Shown here: piece by piece, positions 34,701-43,014 of the stretch
Position numbering within the stretch: position 1 is the first letter of the stretch
Layout: every line of letters starts with the position of its first letter
Origin: Chloroflexota bacterium
GTDB taxonomy: Bacteria; Chloroflexota; Anaerolineae; Anaerolineales; Villigracilaceae
Reading direction: 5' to 3'
DNA: 64,000 nt
Assembly: GCA_016234555.1 (NCBI GenBank)
Contig: JACRBJ010000078.1
Span: 1 to 64,000, forward strand
Made by a program: the position numbers and the translations under genes
The notes under the pieces: generated by a model
Seen by the model: only the letters and a program-made list of their open reading frames with translations
Database searches by the model: none
Told to the model about the DNA's origin: nothing

Positions 34701-34776
34701 TCGCATGTGACCGTCGCCCGATCACTGGCGTTCGTGTCTCACTTACCACGAACATTACTTTTTCAAATAAAGTATG

Positions 34777-34847
34777 AGCGGGGAGCAGGACTCGAACCTG
34801 CGTCTACACGTTGGAAACGTGTCGTCCTGCCATTGAACGACCTCCGC
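34777..34847 (-). tRNA. tRNA-Gly (anticodon TCC), phage-encoded
   Basis: The cloverleaf folds: acceptor GCGGAGG with TCCCCGC (one A-C mismatch at pair 5), D-stem GTTC/GGAC, anticodon arm ACACG-TTTCCAA-CGTGT with TCC, variable AGAC, T-arm GCAGG-TTCGAGT-CCTGC, discriminator T. CCA is not encoded. It lies between the early and late blocks. It would read GGA codons and may adjust late translation. The acceptor mismatch hints at relaxed selection. Confidence 0.88.
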
Positions 34848-34884
34848 ATAAATCAATTATAGCACAGCCGTTCTGTTTTGAGGT

Positions 34885-34890
34885 TATAAT
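34885..34890 (+). promoter_or_regulatory. -10 box TATAAT for a leaderless late gene
   Basis: TATAAT is followed by GCCGGC and then ATG at 34,897, so transcription should start at or next to the start codon. No good -35 is visible. Confidence 0.6.
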
Positions 34891-34896
34891 GCCGGC

Positions 34897-36279
34897 ATGT
34901 TTAGAGGTTCTTTACCGTCAGACGTGCAAGCGATTCTTTGCTCTGCGGCATCCACATGGGGCGGACGGGATATATACGTTGGCTGTTCGGGCAACTTTAC
35001 CGTAGAACGCGCCCTGGCTTCACGCGGGGACTATGCCCTGCATGGGTGCGATGTAACGATCTACTCATCGGTAGCGGGGGCTTTTCTGGCGGGGGATGAT
35101 TTCAGGCTCGAAATCAAAGATACACGTTTTGATTGGCTCGCGCCATACATCCAGACAGGAGAGGGAAAAGCTGCGACGGTATTTCTCGCCTCGCGTCTGG
35201 TGGAAGGGATGAATGCAAACGGCGAAATCAAGAACAACGTCTACTATGAGCGCATGACCAGAGCCTACCGCGCGCAATTCCCAAGCCTGCACGAAAAGAC
35301 CTGCCAGAAAATTCTCGCGTTGAAGATGCGCTTAAAATCGTACTTCAATGGCGACGTGATGGAGTTCGTGGACATGACCCCGCAAGACGCGGCTTTCGTG
35401 GTGTATCCGCCGTTCTATGCTGGCGACTACACCAATATGTTCAAGAAACTCAACTTGATTTTCGATTGGGATGCGCCGACCTTCGGGGAACTTGACGATG
35501 CCGCGCTTGAGACGCTCTACGAGAAAGTCACATCGAAAAGCCGCTGGCTATTCGGGACCGACACGCCCCAAGAAAAGTACGCCGACTTCCTGATTGGGCT
35601 GGCACGCACGACCAACCGAGGTGTGCCGATGTACCTGTATTCAAACTCGGGCGAAAAGAAAATTGTGCAACCTGCTCAGAAAATCGAGGTGGTGACCAAT
35701 GCGCGACTCGGCGAAGGAATGCAGATCGGCGAGAAACTCACCATCGCAAAACTGACCTATTCTCAGTTCCAGGCGCTGCGCTCGCAGTACATGAATGCCT
35801 TTATCCGTCCGGGACAGGCTTCGGAGGCTTATGCCGCGCTGGTGGATGGCTACCTGATTGGTGTGTTTGCAATCTCCACATCGCCGAACCCTGCCCAGGC
35901 TTATTTTCCAGACCACATCTATCTTCTTTCGGATTTCCCTGTCGCGCCGACAAGTTATCCAAAGCTGAGTAAACTTGTTCTATACGCCGCGCTGAGCAAA
36001 GAAGCCATCAGGCTCTTTGAACGCGTGGCGAGGAAACGGATCCGGTATCTCTACACCACTGCTTTCAGCAACAACTACGAAAGCATGAAATACCGAGGGC
36101 TGTTCAAATTGCACAACCGCACCGAGGCGGGACCTAGTGTAACCGACCCCTACCAAAAGAAATTCAAAATCAATTACGAAGCCGAAGCGGGCAAATGGAC
36201 ACTCGCAGACGGGCTGAAACTGTGGAAACAAAAACACGGAGAAACCAGCCAGTATGCAGACAAAAATTATCAGGATTGA
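34897..36279 (+). CDS. Methyltransferase-like and GNAT-like fusion, possible DNA modification/antirestriction protein
   Basis: 460 residues. N-terminal part resembles a SAM-dependent adenine methyltransferase: DIYVGCSGNFTVERAL (motif I-like, about 25-40) and AFVVYPPFYAGDY (motif IV-like YPPF, about 165-177). The C-terminal part (about 290-430) looks like a GNAT fold: DHIYLLSDFPVAP, LVLYAALSKEAIRLFE and SMKYRGLFKLHNR. Phage Mu Mom, which makes a modified adenine, is also GNAT-like, so a hypermodification role is conceivable. It overlaps the ParB-like gene by 26 bases. Confidence 0.6.
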   Translation: MFRGSLPSDVQAILCSAASTWGGRDIYVGCSGNFTVERALASRGDYALHGCDVTIYSSVAGAFLAGDDFRLEIKDTRFDWLAPYIQTGEGKAATVFLASRLVEGMNANGEIKNNVYYERMTRAYRAQFPSLHEKTCQKILALKMRLKSYFNGDVMEFVDMTPQDAAFVVYPPFYAGDYTNMFKKLNLIFDWDAPTFGELDDAALETLYEKVTSKSRWLFGTDTPQEKYADFLIGLARTTNRGVPMYLYSNSGEKKIVQPAQKIEVVTNARLGEGMQIGEKLTIAKLTYSQFQALRSQYMNAFIRPGQASEAYAALVDGYLIGVFAISTSPNPAQAYFPDHIYLLSDFPVAPTSYPKLSKLVLYAALSKEAIRLFERVARKRIRYLYTTAFSNNYESMKYRGLFKLHNRTEAGPSVTDPYQKKFKINYEAEAGKWTLADGLKLWKQKHGETSQYADKNYQD

Positions 36280-37192
36280 TCCAAGAAAACTAAAACTGCT
36301 CGAAGTCAATGCCCATTTCATGCGGCATGAGGTATTCATGCGCCTGACCGAAAACGTGAAGGAAGACAAGGCTTTGACTTCCGTGCCATTCTGCGCGATT
36401 TACCAATACTTCACCGCCGATGATCCTATTCAGAGGCTGGAAGACGGGAGTCCGCAGTATGAGGTGCTTTCGGGCAACCATCGCGTGAAATCGGCGATTG
36501 CCGCCGACTTGCCAGAAATAGACGTGATGGTCACAGATGAACCTCTCTCGCCTGACAGGCGCAAGGCGATTCAACTCTCGCACAATGCGCTGGTTGGCGA
36601 GGATGACCCCGCGACTTTGAAGATGATTTACGGGGATATCCAAGACCTGACCATGCGCCTATACTCCGGGCTTGATGATAAGCGGCTCGATATGCTGGAT
36701 AAGGTTTCGCCAGGTGCGCTCGGCGAGGCAAACTTGCAATTTCAGCCAGTTTCGTTCATGTTTCTGCCAGACGAACTGGATCAAGTCAAAGAAGTTTGGG
36801 AGATTGCCAAAAAAGAAGCGGGAGCCGCGAAACTGCTCTGGCTGGCGCGGATGAAAGAATACGACGCAGTTATGGACGCGCTCGAAGCGACTTCCTCATC
36901 CTACGGGGTAAAGAACGTGACTACCTCGTTGATTGCCATTCTCGAAATCTTCACGCGCCACATCACAGACCTGAGCGAAGGATATATCACCCAGGACGGC
37001 GAAGCGACGAAAGGAGTCGGGGCGGTGCCAATTGCCTCTGTGACAGGTGTAAACATCCCCGCCAAGACCGCTGCGCTGCTCAAAAAGGTTCTTGAACGGA
37101 CGCGCTCGACCATGCCGAAAGGGAAGACAAACATAGACGCTCTACACCAACTTCTTGAACAGTTTTCGGATGGGCTGAACGTTAAGAGTTAA
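36254..37192 (+). CDS. ParB-like nuclease-domain phage protein
   Basis: 312 residues. IIRIDPRKLKLLEVNAHFM and YEVLSGNHRVKSAIAADLPEIDVMV give the ParB/sulfiredoxin-fold N-terminal domain. The C-terminal two thirds are helical and unclassified. In many phages a protein of this type lies between a methyltransferase and the small terminase, as here, and may help prepare or recognise DNA for packaging. A weak ribosome site; overlap with the upstream gene implies coupling. Confidence 0.75.
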   Translation: MQTKIIRIDPRKLKLLEVNAHFMRHEVFMRLTENVKEDKALTSVPFCAIYQYFTADDPIQRLEDGSPQYEVLSGNHRVKSAIAADLPEIDVMVTDEPLSPDRRKAIQLSHNALVGEDDPATLKMIYGDIQDLTMRLYSGLDDKRLDMLDKVSPGALGEANLQFQPVSFMFLPDELDQVKEVWEIAKKEAGAAKLLWLARMKEYDAVMDALEATSSSYGVKNVTTSLIAILEIFTRHITDLSEGYITQDGEATKGVGAVPIASVTGVNIPAKTAALLKKVLERTRSTMPKGKTNIDALHQLLEQFSDGLNVKS

Positions 37193-37197
37193 ACATC

Positions 37198-37770
37198 ATG
37201 GCACGCGGACTGACCAAAGAACGTGAACTGGAGATAGAGAAACGCCGCGCCATCGTCGCCGCCAACGTTCTCGCGGGGCTGAATTACCGCGATATGGCGT
37301 CGCAGTTGGGCGTGTCTCTTGGCACGATTGCCAACGATGTGAAAATCGTAGCCAGGCGATACCGCGAGGAACAAATCAGCGAGTATGCCGACATCGTACA
37401 GTTGGAACTTCGCAGGATCGACACTGCTCTCAATGGGATTTGGGACGGAGTCAAGGCTGGCGATAAGAACGCAATATTCACGATGGTGATGCTCCAAAAC
37501 CAACGAGCGAAATACCTGGCGTTATTTGATCCAGAATTAGATAGGCTCGGTTTGTTGTTCCCCAATTTGAACAACGACCCTGAAAAACAGGTATCCATCG
37601 AAGAAATTAGACGCAAGAGGTGGGAGCAGGTGTACCCACAATTGAAGGACGTTATAGATTTGGAGGCTCAGGATGTCACAGGCACAAGCCAATTACCAGA
37701 CCAACCAGCAGACGCAGACAGCGGTTCCAGTGAACCTAATGGCGGAGTATCCGCAGATTCCAGCGGATGA
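37198..37770 (+). CDS. Terminase small subunit-like protein
   Basis: 190 residues. N-terminal HTH (YRDMASQLGVSLGTIANDVKIVARRYREEQ, about 29-58), then a helical region and an acidic Ser/Asp-rich tail. This design matches phage small terminases, which bind pac/cos DNA and load the large subunit. Five bases after the ParB-like gene. The large subunit lies 1.5 kb downstream, separated by lysis-type genes, which is unusual. Confidence 0.65.
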   Translation: MARGLTKERELEIEKRRAIVAANVLAGLNYRDMASQLGVSLGTIANDVKIVARRYREEQISEYADIVQLELRRIDTALNGIWDGVKAGDKNAIFTMVMLQNQRAKYLALFDPELDRLGLLFPNLNNDPEKQVSIEEIRRKRWEQVYPQLKDVIDLEAQDVTGTSQLPDQPADADSGSSEPNGGVSADSSG

Positions 37771-37918
37771 TATCCGTGATGTGCTGGATGCGCTGATGGT
37801 GGTTCGCAACTCGACAGGATGGGGCAGGATCGAGATTGTCCTGCTTGCCAATGATATTGACACGATACTGACTCAAGTTACAAAAAAACGCCCGTCCAAG
37901 CCGAAATCCGCAAAATAG
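37673..37918 (+). CDS. Small phage protein overlapping the small terminase gene
   Basis: 81 residues. It overlaps the preceding gene by 98 bases in another frame, but a perfect GGAGG lies seven bases before its ATG. A Gln/Thr-rich N-terminus (QTNQQTQTAVP) is followed by a helical IRDVLDALMVV segment and a lysine-rich end. No family recognised. Confidence 0.55.
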   Translation: MSQAQANYQTNQQTQTAVPVNLMAEYPQIPADDIRDVLDALMVVRNSTGWGRIEIVLLANDIDTILTQVTKKRPSKPKSAK

Positions 37919-37940
37919 AACACGCGTTTCAGAAATCATG

Positions 37941-37987
37941 TATAATGCGGGTGTAACTTAATCAATCAGCCCGACTGATGTCGTCGA
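37941..37987 (+). promoter_or_regulatory. Late leader 1: -10 box and GCCCGACTGA element
   Basis: TATAAT at 37941-37946, then GCCCGACTGA at 37969-37978, exactly nine bases before the terminator stem. The same arrangement is found at 47852-47951. It looks like a promoter followed by an antitermination-controlled leader. Confidence 0.6.
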
Positions 37988-38031
37988 ACACGGGGCAGAT
38001 TCCAGCAATGGAATTTGCCCCGTGTATTTTT
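37988..38031 (+). terminator. Intrinsic terminator in late leader 1
   Basis: ACACGGGGCA pairs with TGCCCCGTGT, with an inner ATTCC/GGAAT, followed by ATTTTTT. It lies between the promoter and the holin gene, so downstream expression needs read-through. Confidence 0.85.
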
Positions 38032-38052
38032 TATCCTAATAAGGAGAAAGTC

Positions 38053-38544
38053 ATGCAGAAACTCAAAAAGTTCTTCCCTGTCCTTTTGGCTGTGATCGTG
38101 CTTGCAGCCATGTTCGTTGTCCCCGCGTTTGCCCAGGAGCCGACCCCCCCTCCTGAATCTGGCGAAGTGGTTGTATCTGAGCCTGTCGAGCCGCCCGTTT
38201 TCGACTGGGCTGAAATTTCAGGCGCACTCCAAACCCTGCTCACCGCTTTCCTCGTCCCTGGTGCCGGCTTCCTCGCCCGCTGGTTGTCTGTCAAGTATGC
38301 CGCCGAGAAAGCGAAACTTACCAACGAGCAGCAAGCCGCATTCGACATCTTCCTGAAAACCTGCGTATACGCCGCCGAGCAGATGAAGCTCAAAGACAAA
38401 ATCGTCGACAAACGCACCTACGTGATCGGCATGGCTCAGGCGTGGCTCGCCGCGAATAAGCTCGACATGAACCTCGAACAACTTTACGCCAGCATCGAGG
38501 CAAAGGTCTTGCAGGAATTCCCCAGGTTGCCTTATTCGGGGTAG
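38053..38544 (+). CDS. LLH-type phage holin
   Basis: 163 residues from the ATG of MQKLKKFF, with AAGGAG eight bases upstream. A hydrophobic N-terminal segment ending AFA-Q (about 8-29), a second one at about 58-78, and a C-terminal helical region with VYAAEQMKLKD, RTYVIGMAQAWLAANKLDMN and LYASIEAKVLQ, as in the LLH holin superfamily. Such proteins make membrane lesions for lysis. The first segment has a signal-peptide-like end, so topology is uncertain. Confidence 0.7.
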   Translation: MQKLKKFFPVLLAVIVLAAMFVVPAFAQEPTPPPESGEVVVSEPVEPPVFDWAEISGALQTLLTAFLVPGAGFLARWLSVKYAAEKAKLTNEQQAAFDIFLKTCVYAAEQMKLKDKIVDKRTYVIGMAQAWLAANKLDMNLEQLYASIEAKVLQEFPRLPYSG

Positions 38545-38546
38545 AC

Positions 38547-38867
38547 GTGGACTACATCGTCGTGAACCGCGACGGGCTGAATGTCCGCTCGCAGATGAGC
38601 ACCACCAACCCCAAAAATGTCTTGCGCCGCATGTCGTTTGGCGAAGGCTTCAAGGTTTATGAAGTCTACAACGTCAAGGGCATGAGCGGCTTGCAGGTTT
38701 GGGGACGTGTAAGCGATAACCCAGGTGGAATTTCGCAGGAGTATGTCTGTCTGTCCATCGGCAACAAGGTATATGCAAAGACGGAAGACAGCAAAGCGTT
38801 TTCTTCCTGGGCGCACGAAGTTGACGCTTTCCTGCGGACACTTGGCTATAAGGGTTCGCAACCGTAA
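38547..38867 (+). CDS. SH3-like domain protein
   Basis: 106 residues, GTG start two bases after the holin stop. VVNRDGLNVRSQMSTTNPKNV and LRRMSFGEGFKVYEVYNV fit a bacterial SH3 fold, often a wall-binding domain of endolysins. No muralytic domain is attached. It may be a wall-binding or regulatory lysis component. Placement with the holin supports a lysis role. Confidence 0.65.
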   Translation: MDYIVVNRDGLNVRSQMSTTNPKNVLRRMSFGEGFKVYEVYNVKGMSGLQVWGRVSDNPGGISQEYVCLSIGNKVYAKTEDSKAFSSWAHEVDAFLRTLGYKGSQP

Positions 38868-38871
38868 ATAA

Positions 38872-38899
38872 TGGCAGGGATGTTCATCCATCCCTGCCA
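38872..38899. other. Intercistronic hairpin in lysis cassette
   Basis: TGGCAGGGATG / CATCCCTGCCA, perfect 11-bp stem, six-base loop, no T-run. It could stabilise upstream mRNA or modulate translation of the next gene. Confidence 0.65.
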
Positions 38900-38924
38900 G
38901 GCATTTAATCCTGTTGGAGTCTTT

Positions 38925-39242
38925 ATGGAATTTGAACCAATCATGAGTCTGCTGATACAACTGCCGCTCATAGGTATTTTTATTTGGTACAACGAGCGGC
39001 GAGATACGCGACAAGCCGAGCGAGACCTAAATCGTGATGCAACCCTGCAGCAGGAACGCAAAGATCGAGATGAAGAGTGGCGTCAGTACCTCAAAGAACA
39101 AAGAGAGCAAAATAATGCCGCTCTTGGACGGCTTGCTGATGAAATAAAAACCATTGCTGAAAAAGTGGCGCAGCTTCATGGGGTTCTCAGCGCTCACGAT
39201 GCTGCAAGCAGGGAGCGCACATTGATCGCCAACAACAAATAA
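38925..39242 (+). CDS. Membrane-anchored coiled-coil phage protein
   Basis: 105 residues from the ATG of MEFEPIMSLL, with GGAG five bases upstream. One N-terminal membrane helix (IMSLLIQLPLIGIFIWY) and a long charged coiled coil (about 28-90). This shape fits a holin- or spanin-like accessory of the lysis cassette. No definite family. Confidence 0.6.
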   Translation: MEFEPIMSLLIQLPLIGIFIWYNERRDTRQAERDLNRDATLQQERKDRDEEWRQYLKEQREQNNAALGRLADEIKTIAEKVAQLHGVLSAHDAASRERTLIANNK

Positions 39243-39248
39243 TAAAAT

Positions 39249-40712
39249 GTGGCAATTCAACTTTCAAATAACCTTGTATTTCTCATTGAGCATTTATCTC
39301 TCCCTGACGCTGTCGGCGATCCCGATGCGAAATGGGAGAATTTTCAATTATCGCACCTTAACAACCCGTCGCTTTTAGAAATCTTATCAAAGTCACGTCA
39401 GGTAGGATTTTCGTGGAACTCCGCTGCGGACAGCGTCGCCAACGGGATTAATCATCCGCGCACTCCACACATCTTCGTTTCGATCAATCAGGATGAGGCA
39501 GGCGAAAAAATTCGCTATGCCAAAGCGGTCATCGAGGCGCTTGATGCGGATGTAAGACCTAAACTCCTTACAGATAACCGCTTTGAATTGGAGTTTTCGA
39601 ACGGCTCACGCCTGATCTCCCATCCGTGCCGACCAGTGCGCGGTAAGGCGAAGGCTGTCATCTATCTCGACGAATTTGCACACTACCCAAATGACCGCGA
39701 GATTTACCAGTCGGCATTGCCCGCGATTTCAAAGGGCGGGAAGATGCGAATTGGCTCTTCTCCGCTCGGGGCGCGGGGGGTCTTTTGGGAGATTTTCACA
39801 GAGGCATTCCGAAAATATCCTGGCTATGTTCGCGGAATGGTTCCATGGTGGTCAACATCTTCGATGTGCAAGGATGTCAAAATGGCGTCTCTCGTCGCGC
39901 CATCTTTGACAACCGAAGAAAGGGTCTTCGCATTTGGAACGCCTCGCTTAATCCAAATCTTCGAGAATATGGTTCTTGATGATTTCCAGCAGGAATACGA
40001 ATGCGCCTGGCTCGATGAAGCCGTTTCGTGGATTGATTGGGATTTGATCAAACGCAACCAGTCTTTGGCGGCTGACGGCAAACTCTGGTATCGCAAGGTG
40101 CGCGGCGTAGACGCCGCTTTGCAGGCTGTGAACGAAGTCGCTCGAATGTGCATCGAAGCAAGAATCGAACCGACACTCGTAGGCGGCATGGACATCGGGC
40201 GCAAGCATGACACTACCGAAATCATCCTGTGCGGGAAGAACTCGCACCTTTCCAGCCTTCCCTATCGCTTGCATGTATCCCTCGACCGCGTCGAGTTCGA
40301 GAAACAGGAGGCTGTGGTAGGGAAAATTCTTGATGTGCTGCCAGTGACCAACTTCCTGATAGACGATTCTGGAATGGGGTCTCAACTGGCTGAGAATATT
40401 TCAGGAAAATACCCGCAGGCGCAAGGCGTGACCTTCACGAATGATCGGAAGGAACTTTGGGCTGTAGAAGCCAAACTCCGCTGCCAGAAAGGTGAAGCGC
40501 AAATCCCTTTAGAGCGCGACCTTGCCTATCAGATTCACAGCATTCGCCGAAAAGTGACGGGCGCAGCTTCCAGCACATTCGACACGAAAGCCAACGAAAA
40601 GCACCATGCGGATATGTTTTGGGCGTGGGCGTTGGCACTGTGGGCTGGCAAGAGTAACGGCGGCGCGAAAGTCCGCGTAACACCGAACCCGCTGGCGCGT
40701 AGGCGCGGGTAA
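39249..40712 (+). CDS. terL: Terminase large subunit
   Basis: 487 residues, GTG start. The ATPase part has a divergent Walker A (SKSRQVGFSW, about 40-49) and Walker B AVIYLDEFAHY (about 134-144) with the coupling segment RIGSSPLGARG. The nuclease part begins with GGMDIGRKHDTTEI (about 315) and continues to DDSGMGSQ. It packages DNA into proheads. No strong ribosome site is visible, perhaps indicating coupling to the upstream gene. Confidence 0.9.
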   Translation: MAIQLSNNLVFLIEHLSLPDAVGDPDAKWENFQLSHLNNPSLLEILSKSRQVGFSWNSAADSVANGINHPRTPHIFVSINQDEAGEKIRYAKAVIEALDADVRPKLLTDNRFELEFSNGSRLISHPCRPVRGKAKAVIYLDEFAHYPNDREIYQSALPAISKGGKMRIGSSPLGARGVFWEIFTEAFRKYPGYVRGMVPWWSTSSMCKDVKMASLVAPSLTTEERVFAFGTPRLIQIFENMVLDDFQQEYECAWLDEAVSWIDWDLIKRNQSLAADGKLWYRKVRGVDAALQAVNEVARMCIEARIEPTLVGGMDIGRKHDTTEIILCGKNSHLSSLPYRLHVSLDRVEFEKQEAVVGKILDVLPVTNFLIDDSGMGSQLAENISGKYPQAQGVTFTNDRKELWAVEAKLRCQKGEAQIPLERDLAYQIHSIRRKVTGAASSTFDTKANEKHHADMFWAWALALWAGKSNGGAKVRVTPNPLARRRG

Positions 40713-40726
40713 TAACAGGAGTAACT

Positions 40727-41191
40727 ATGTACGATAGTACAACTGAAACCATTAAGCACATCAAACAGGTCTCTGATCTCATGTGGCATGTGATCTGCGC
40801 TATTGGAAAACGCATTACGCACCATGATGCGAGCAAACTGCAAGAGCCTGAAAAATCCATGTACGACAAATTCACGCCTATGCTGCGATCTTTGACCTAT
40901 GGTAGTGATGAATACAAAGCAACTCTGAAAGAGATGGGTGCCGCACTGGACCATCACTACCGAGTAAACAGCCATCATCCTGAGCATTATCCAAACGGCA
41001 TCAACGGTATGAGCCTGATCGACCTGATCGAGATGCTTGCCGATTGGAAGGCTGCCAGCCTGCGTCACGCCGATGGCAATATCTTGAAGTCTCTCGAAGT
41101 CAACAGGGTCCGCTTTGGCATGTCTGACCAACTGTTCGAGATATTCAAAAATACGGTAATCGAAATGGGCTGGATGGTCAAAGAAGACTAG
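40727..41191 (+). CDS. DUF5662 family protein
   Basis: 154 residues, AGGAG before the ATG. Metal-binding-like His/Asp pattern: ITHHDASKLQEPE (about 31-43), LDHHYRVNSHHPEHYP (about 81-96) and LIDLIEMLADWKAAS. This matches DUF5662, an HD-like group frequent in phages. A phosphohydrolase role is inferred from the residues only. Between terminase and portal. Confidence 0.8.
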   Translation: MYDSTTETIKHIKQVSDLMWHVICAIGKRITHHDASKLQEPEKSMYDKFTPMLRSLTYGSDEYKATLKEMGAALDHHYRVNSHHPEHYPNGINGMSLIDLIEMLADWKAASLRHADGNILKSLEVNRVRFGMSDQLFEIFKNTVIEMGWMVKED

Positions 41192-41203
41192 CAGGGTTGT
41201 CTT

Positions 41204-42793
41204 ATGGCACAAACATTTTTTCAAAAACTTTGGAGAGCGACCATGAAAGGTTACAACGCTTTCCGCGCCGCCTACCTCGGCACGGATCAGGTAAATTTGC
41301 AGAACTTCGGAAACTTCGACGCGCGGAAGGTGCGTTACTCATTGCTATGGGCAATGTATGAAAATACAGCATACGATGAATTGCACAAGTGGTCGAAGTC
41401 GTACAAGGACAGCTACGGGCTATATAGCTTTATCCGCGCAATTTACAACCCGACCTACCGCATCGGCGAATTTTGGAAGAGTCACTTGTGGGGCGGGGCG
41501 CTCGATGCTAATGCGGGCGATGGAAAAACGATACCCTCTGCACTGCCGATCCTTACCGACAATAAAAGCCTGCGCCCGGCTATCGCGCAGATCTGGCAGT
41601 GGTCGAATTGGGAGATTCGCAAAGACATCTACTCGCTGTGGGGAACAGTCTTCGGGGATGGGTTTATTAAAGTCGTTGACGATCCAGACTTGAAAAAGGT
41701 GTACTTATCCATCGTACATCCTTCGCAGATCGCGGATTTGATCGCGGACGCATGGGGCAACGTCAAGGGCTATGTGATCGAGTACGAGCGCGAAGATCCA
41801 AAAGAAAACCTGGCGAAATCCACCGAGCAAACGAAGATGGTGACTTACCGCGAGGTTGCCTACCGCGATGGTAAAAATGTGAGGTATGAAACGTATCTTA
41901 ATAATGACCTGTACGCGTGGAATGGAAAAGAAGCCGAGTGGGATGTGCCGCTTGGATTTGTACCGTTGGTCTTTATGAAGCACAATGACGTGGGACTGGA
42001 TTTTGGCTGGAGCGAGATCCACGCAGGTCTGCCGAAATTCCGCGAGGTGGACGATCAAGCCTCAAAACTCAACGACCAAATCCGTAAGGTTGTTGAAGGG
42101 GCGGGAATCATGGCGGGAGTCAATAAGCCGACACCTGATGAACAGGCGGAAATGGAGCAAGAAGCCAGAAAACTTGGAAGGGATGAGGCGCCGATGTACT
42201 GGACAACAAACACGGACGCAAAGTACATCCCTTTGGTTGCGCCGTTGGAAGTTGACCAGGTTGCCGCAAACATTCAGAATCTGCTCAAAGAACTGGAACG
42301 CGATTATCCTGAATTGAACAGCGATATCCACAACATCACAGGTGACATATCGGGACGCGCCCTGCGCTTGAACCGCGCTCCCATCGAGGATAAGGTCACG
42401 CAACGCCGACCCAACTACGACAATGCGTTGGTCCGCGCTCACAAGATGGCGTTGTCTATCGGCGGAATGCGCGGCTACGATAATTTCAAGGGCATCACTC
42501 TCGATAGTTTCCAGAAAGGCAATCTGGATCATTCAATTGGTACGCGCCCAGTGTTTGCCAAAGACCCGCTTGATGACCTCGAAGTCCAATCTGCGTTTTG
42601 GGCGGCTGCGGCTCAGGCTAAGAGCGCGGGGATGCCGCTGGAAAGTTTCCTTGAAGAAAACGGTTGGACAAAGGAACGCATTACCAAAGTGACCAAGAAA
42701 ATCGCGGAGAACCGCAAACAACTCGCCGTCGAAATGGACTTCTTCAACAACGACCAGAACAACGACAATAACAACCAGACCAATAACGAGTAG
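41204..42793 (+). CDS. Phage portal protein
   Basis: 529 residues, of usual portal length. Position directly after terminase and the central region (SLWGTVFGDGFIKVVDD, VHPSQIADLIADAWGNVKGYVIEYERED, EIHAGLPKFREVDDQASKLND) fit the SPP1 gp6-like portal group, including a long helical stem near 300-340. The C-terminus is a low-complexity Asn/Asp tail. It forms the dodecameric DNA channel at one head vertex. Confidence 0.85.
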   Translation: MAQTFFQKLWRATMKGYNAFRAAYLGTDQVNLQNFGNFDARKVRYSLLWAMYENTAYDELHKWSKSYKDSYGLYSFIRAIYNPTYRIGEFWKSHLWGGALDANAGDGKTIPSALPILTDNKSLRPAIAQIWQWSNWEIRKDIYSLWGTVFGDGFIKVVDDPDLKKVYLSIVHPSQIADLIADAWGNVKGYVIEYEREDPKENLAKSTEQTKMVTYREVAYRDGKNVRYETYLNNDLYAWNGKEAEWDVPLGFVPLVFMKHNDVGLDFGWSEIHAGLPKFREVDDQASKLNDQIRKVVEGAGIMAGVNKPTPDEQAEMEQEARKLGRDEAPMYWTTNTDAKYIPLVAPLEVDQVAANIQNLLKELERDYPELNSDIHNITGDISGRALRLNRAPIEDKVTQRRPNYDNALVRAHKMALSIGGMRGYDNFKGITLDSFQKGNLDHSIGTRPVFAKDPLDDLEVQSAFWAAAAQAKSAGMPLESFLEENGWTKERITKVTKKIAENRKQLAVEMDFFNNDQNNDNNNQTNNE

Positions 42794-42807
42794 GTCAGAT
42801 TCGTGCC

Positions 42808-43014
42808 ATGTGCGAAAATGGAGATGTTCACGTTTATCCACTAGATGACCTTCGAGAACACATAACCGAGGGTACTGAGTGCCCATGCGAGCCGACAATC
42901 GAGGTCATTGGCGCGTCGTTGCTTATTATTCACAACGCATTCGACCATCGTGAGATTGTAGAACAGGCAGTCGACATTATGAACGAAATGGCAGACGATG
43001 CTACTTGCGGATGA
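42808..43014 (+). CDS. Small phage protein between portal and minor capsid genes
   Basis: 68 residues with an ECPCEP motif near residue 25 and a helical end (FDHREIVEQAVDIMNEM). No family recognised. Its last 17 bases overlap the minor capsid start. Confidence 0.6.
   Translation: MCENGDVHVYPLDDLREHITEGTECPCEPTIEVIGASLLIIHNAFDHREIVEQAVDIMNEMADDATCG

Larger units (their letters stand above)
34298..34776. other. Intergenic region between early and late phage blocks
   Basis: About 480 bases without a convincing gene. It should hold the promoter of the leftward block: it contains a palindromic operator candidate at 34323-34340 and AT-rich DNA at 34370-34500. It also has a strong hairpin at 34675-34700. 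A plus-strand frame at 34366-34569 needs a TTG start, lacks a ribosome site and is not supported. Confidence 0.6.
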
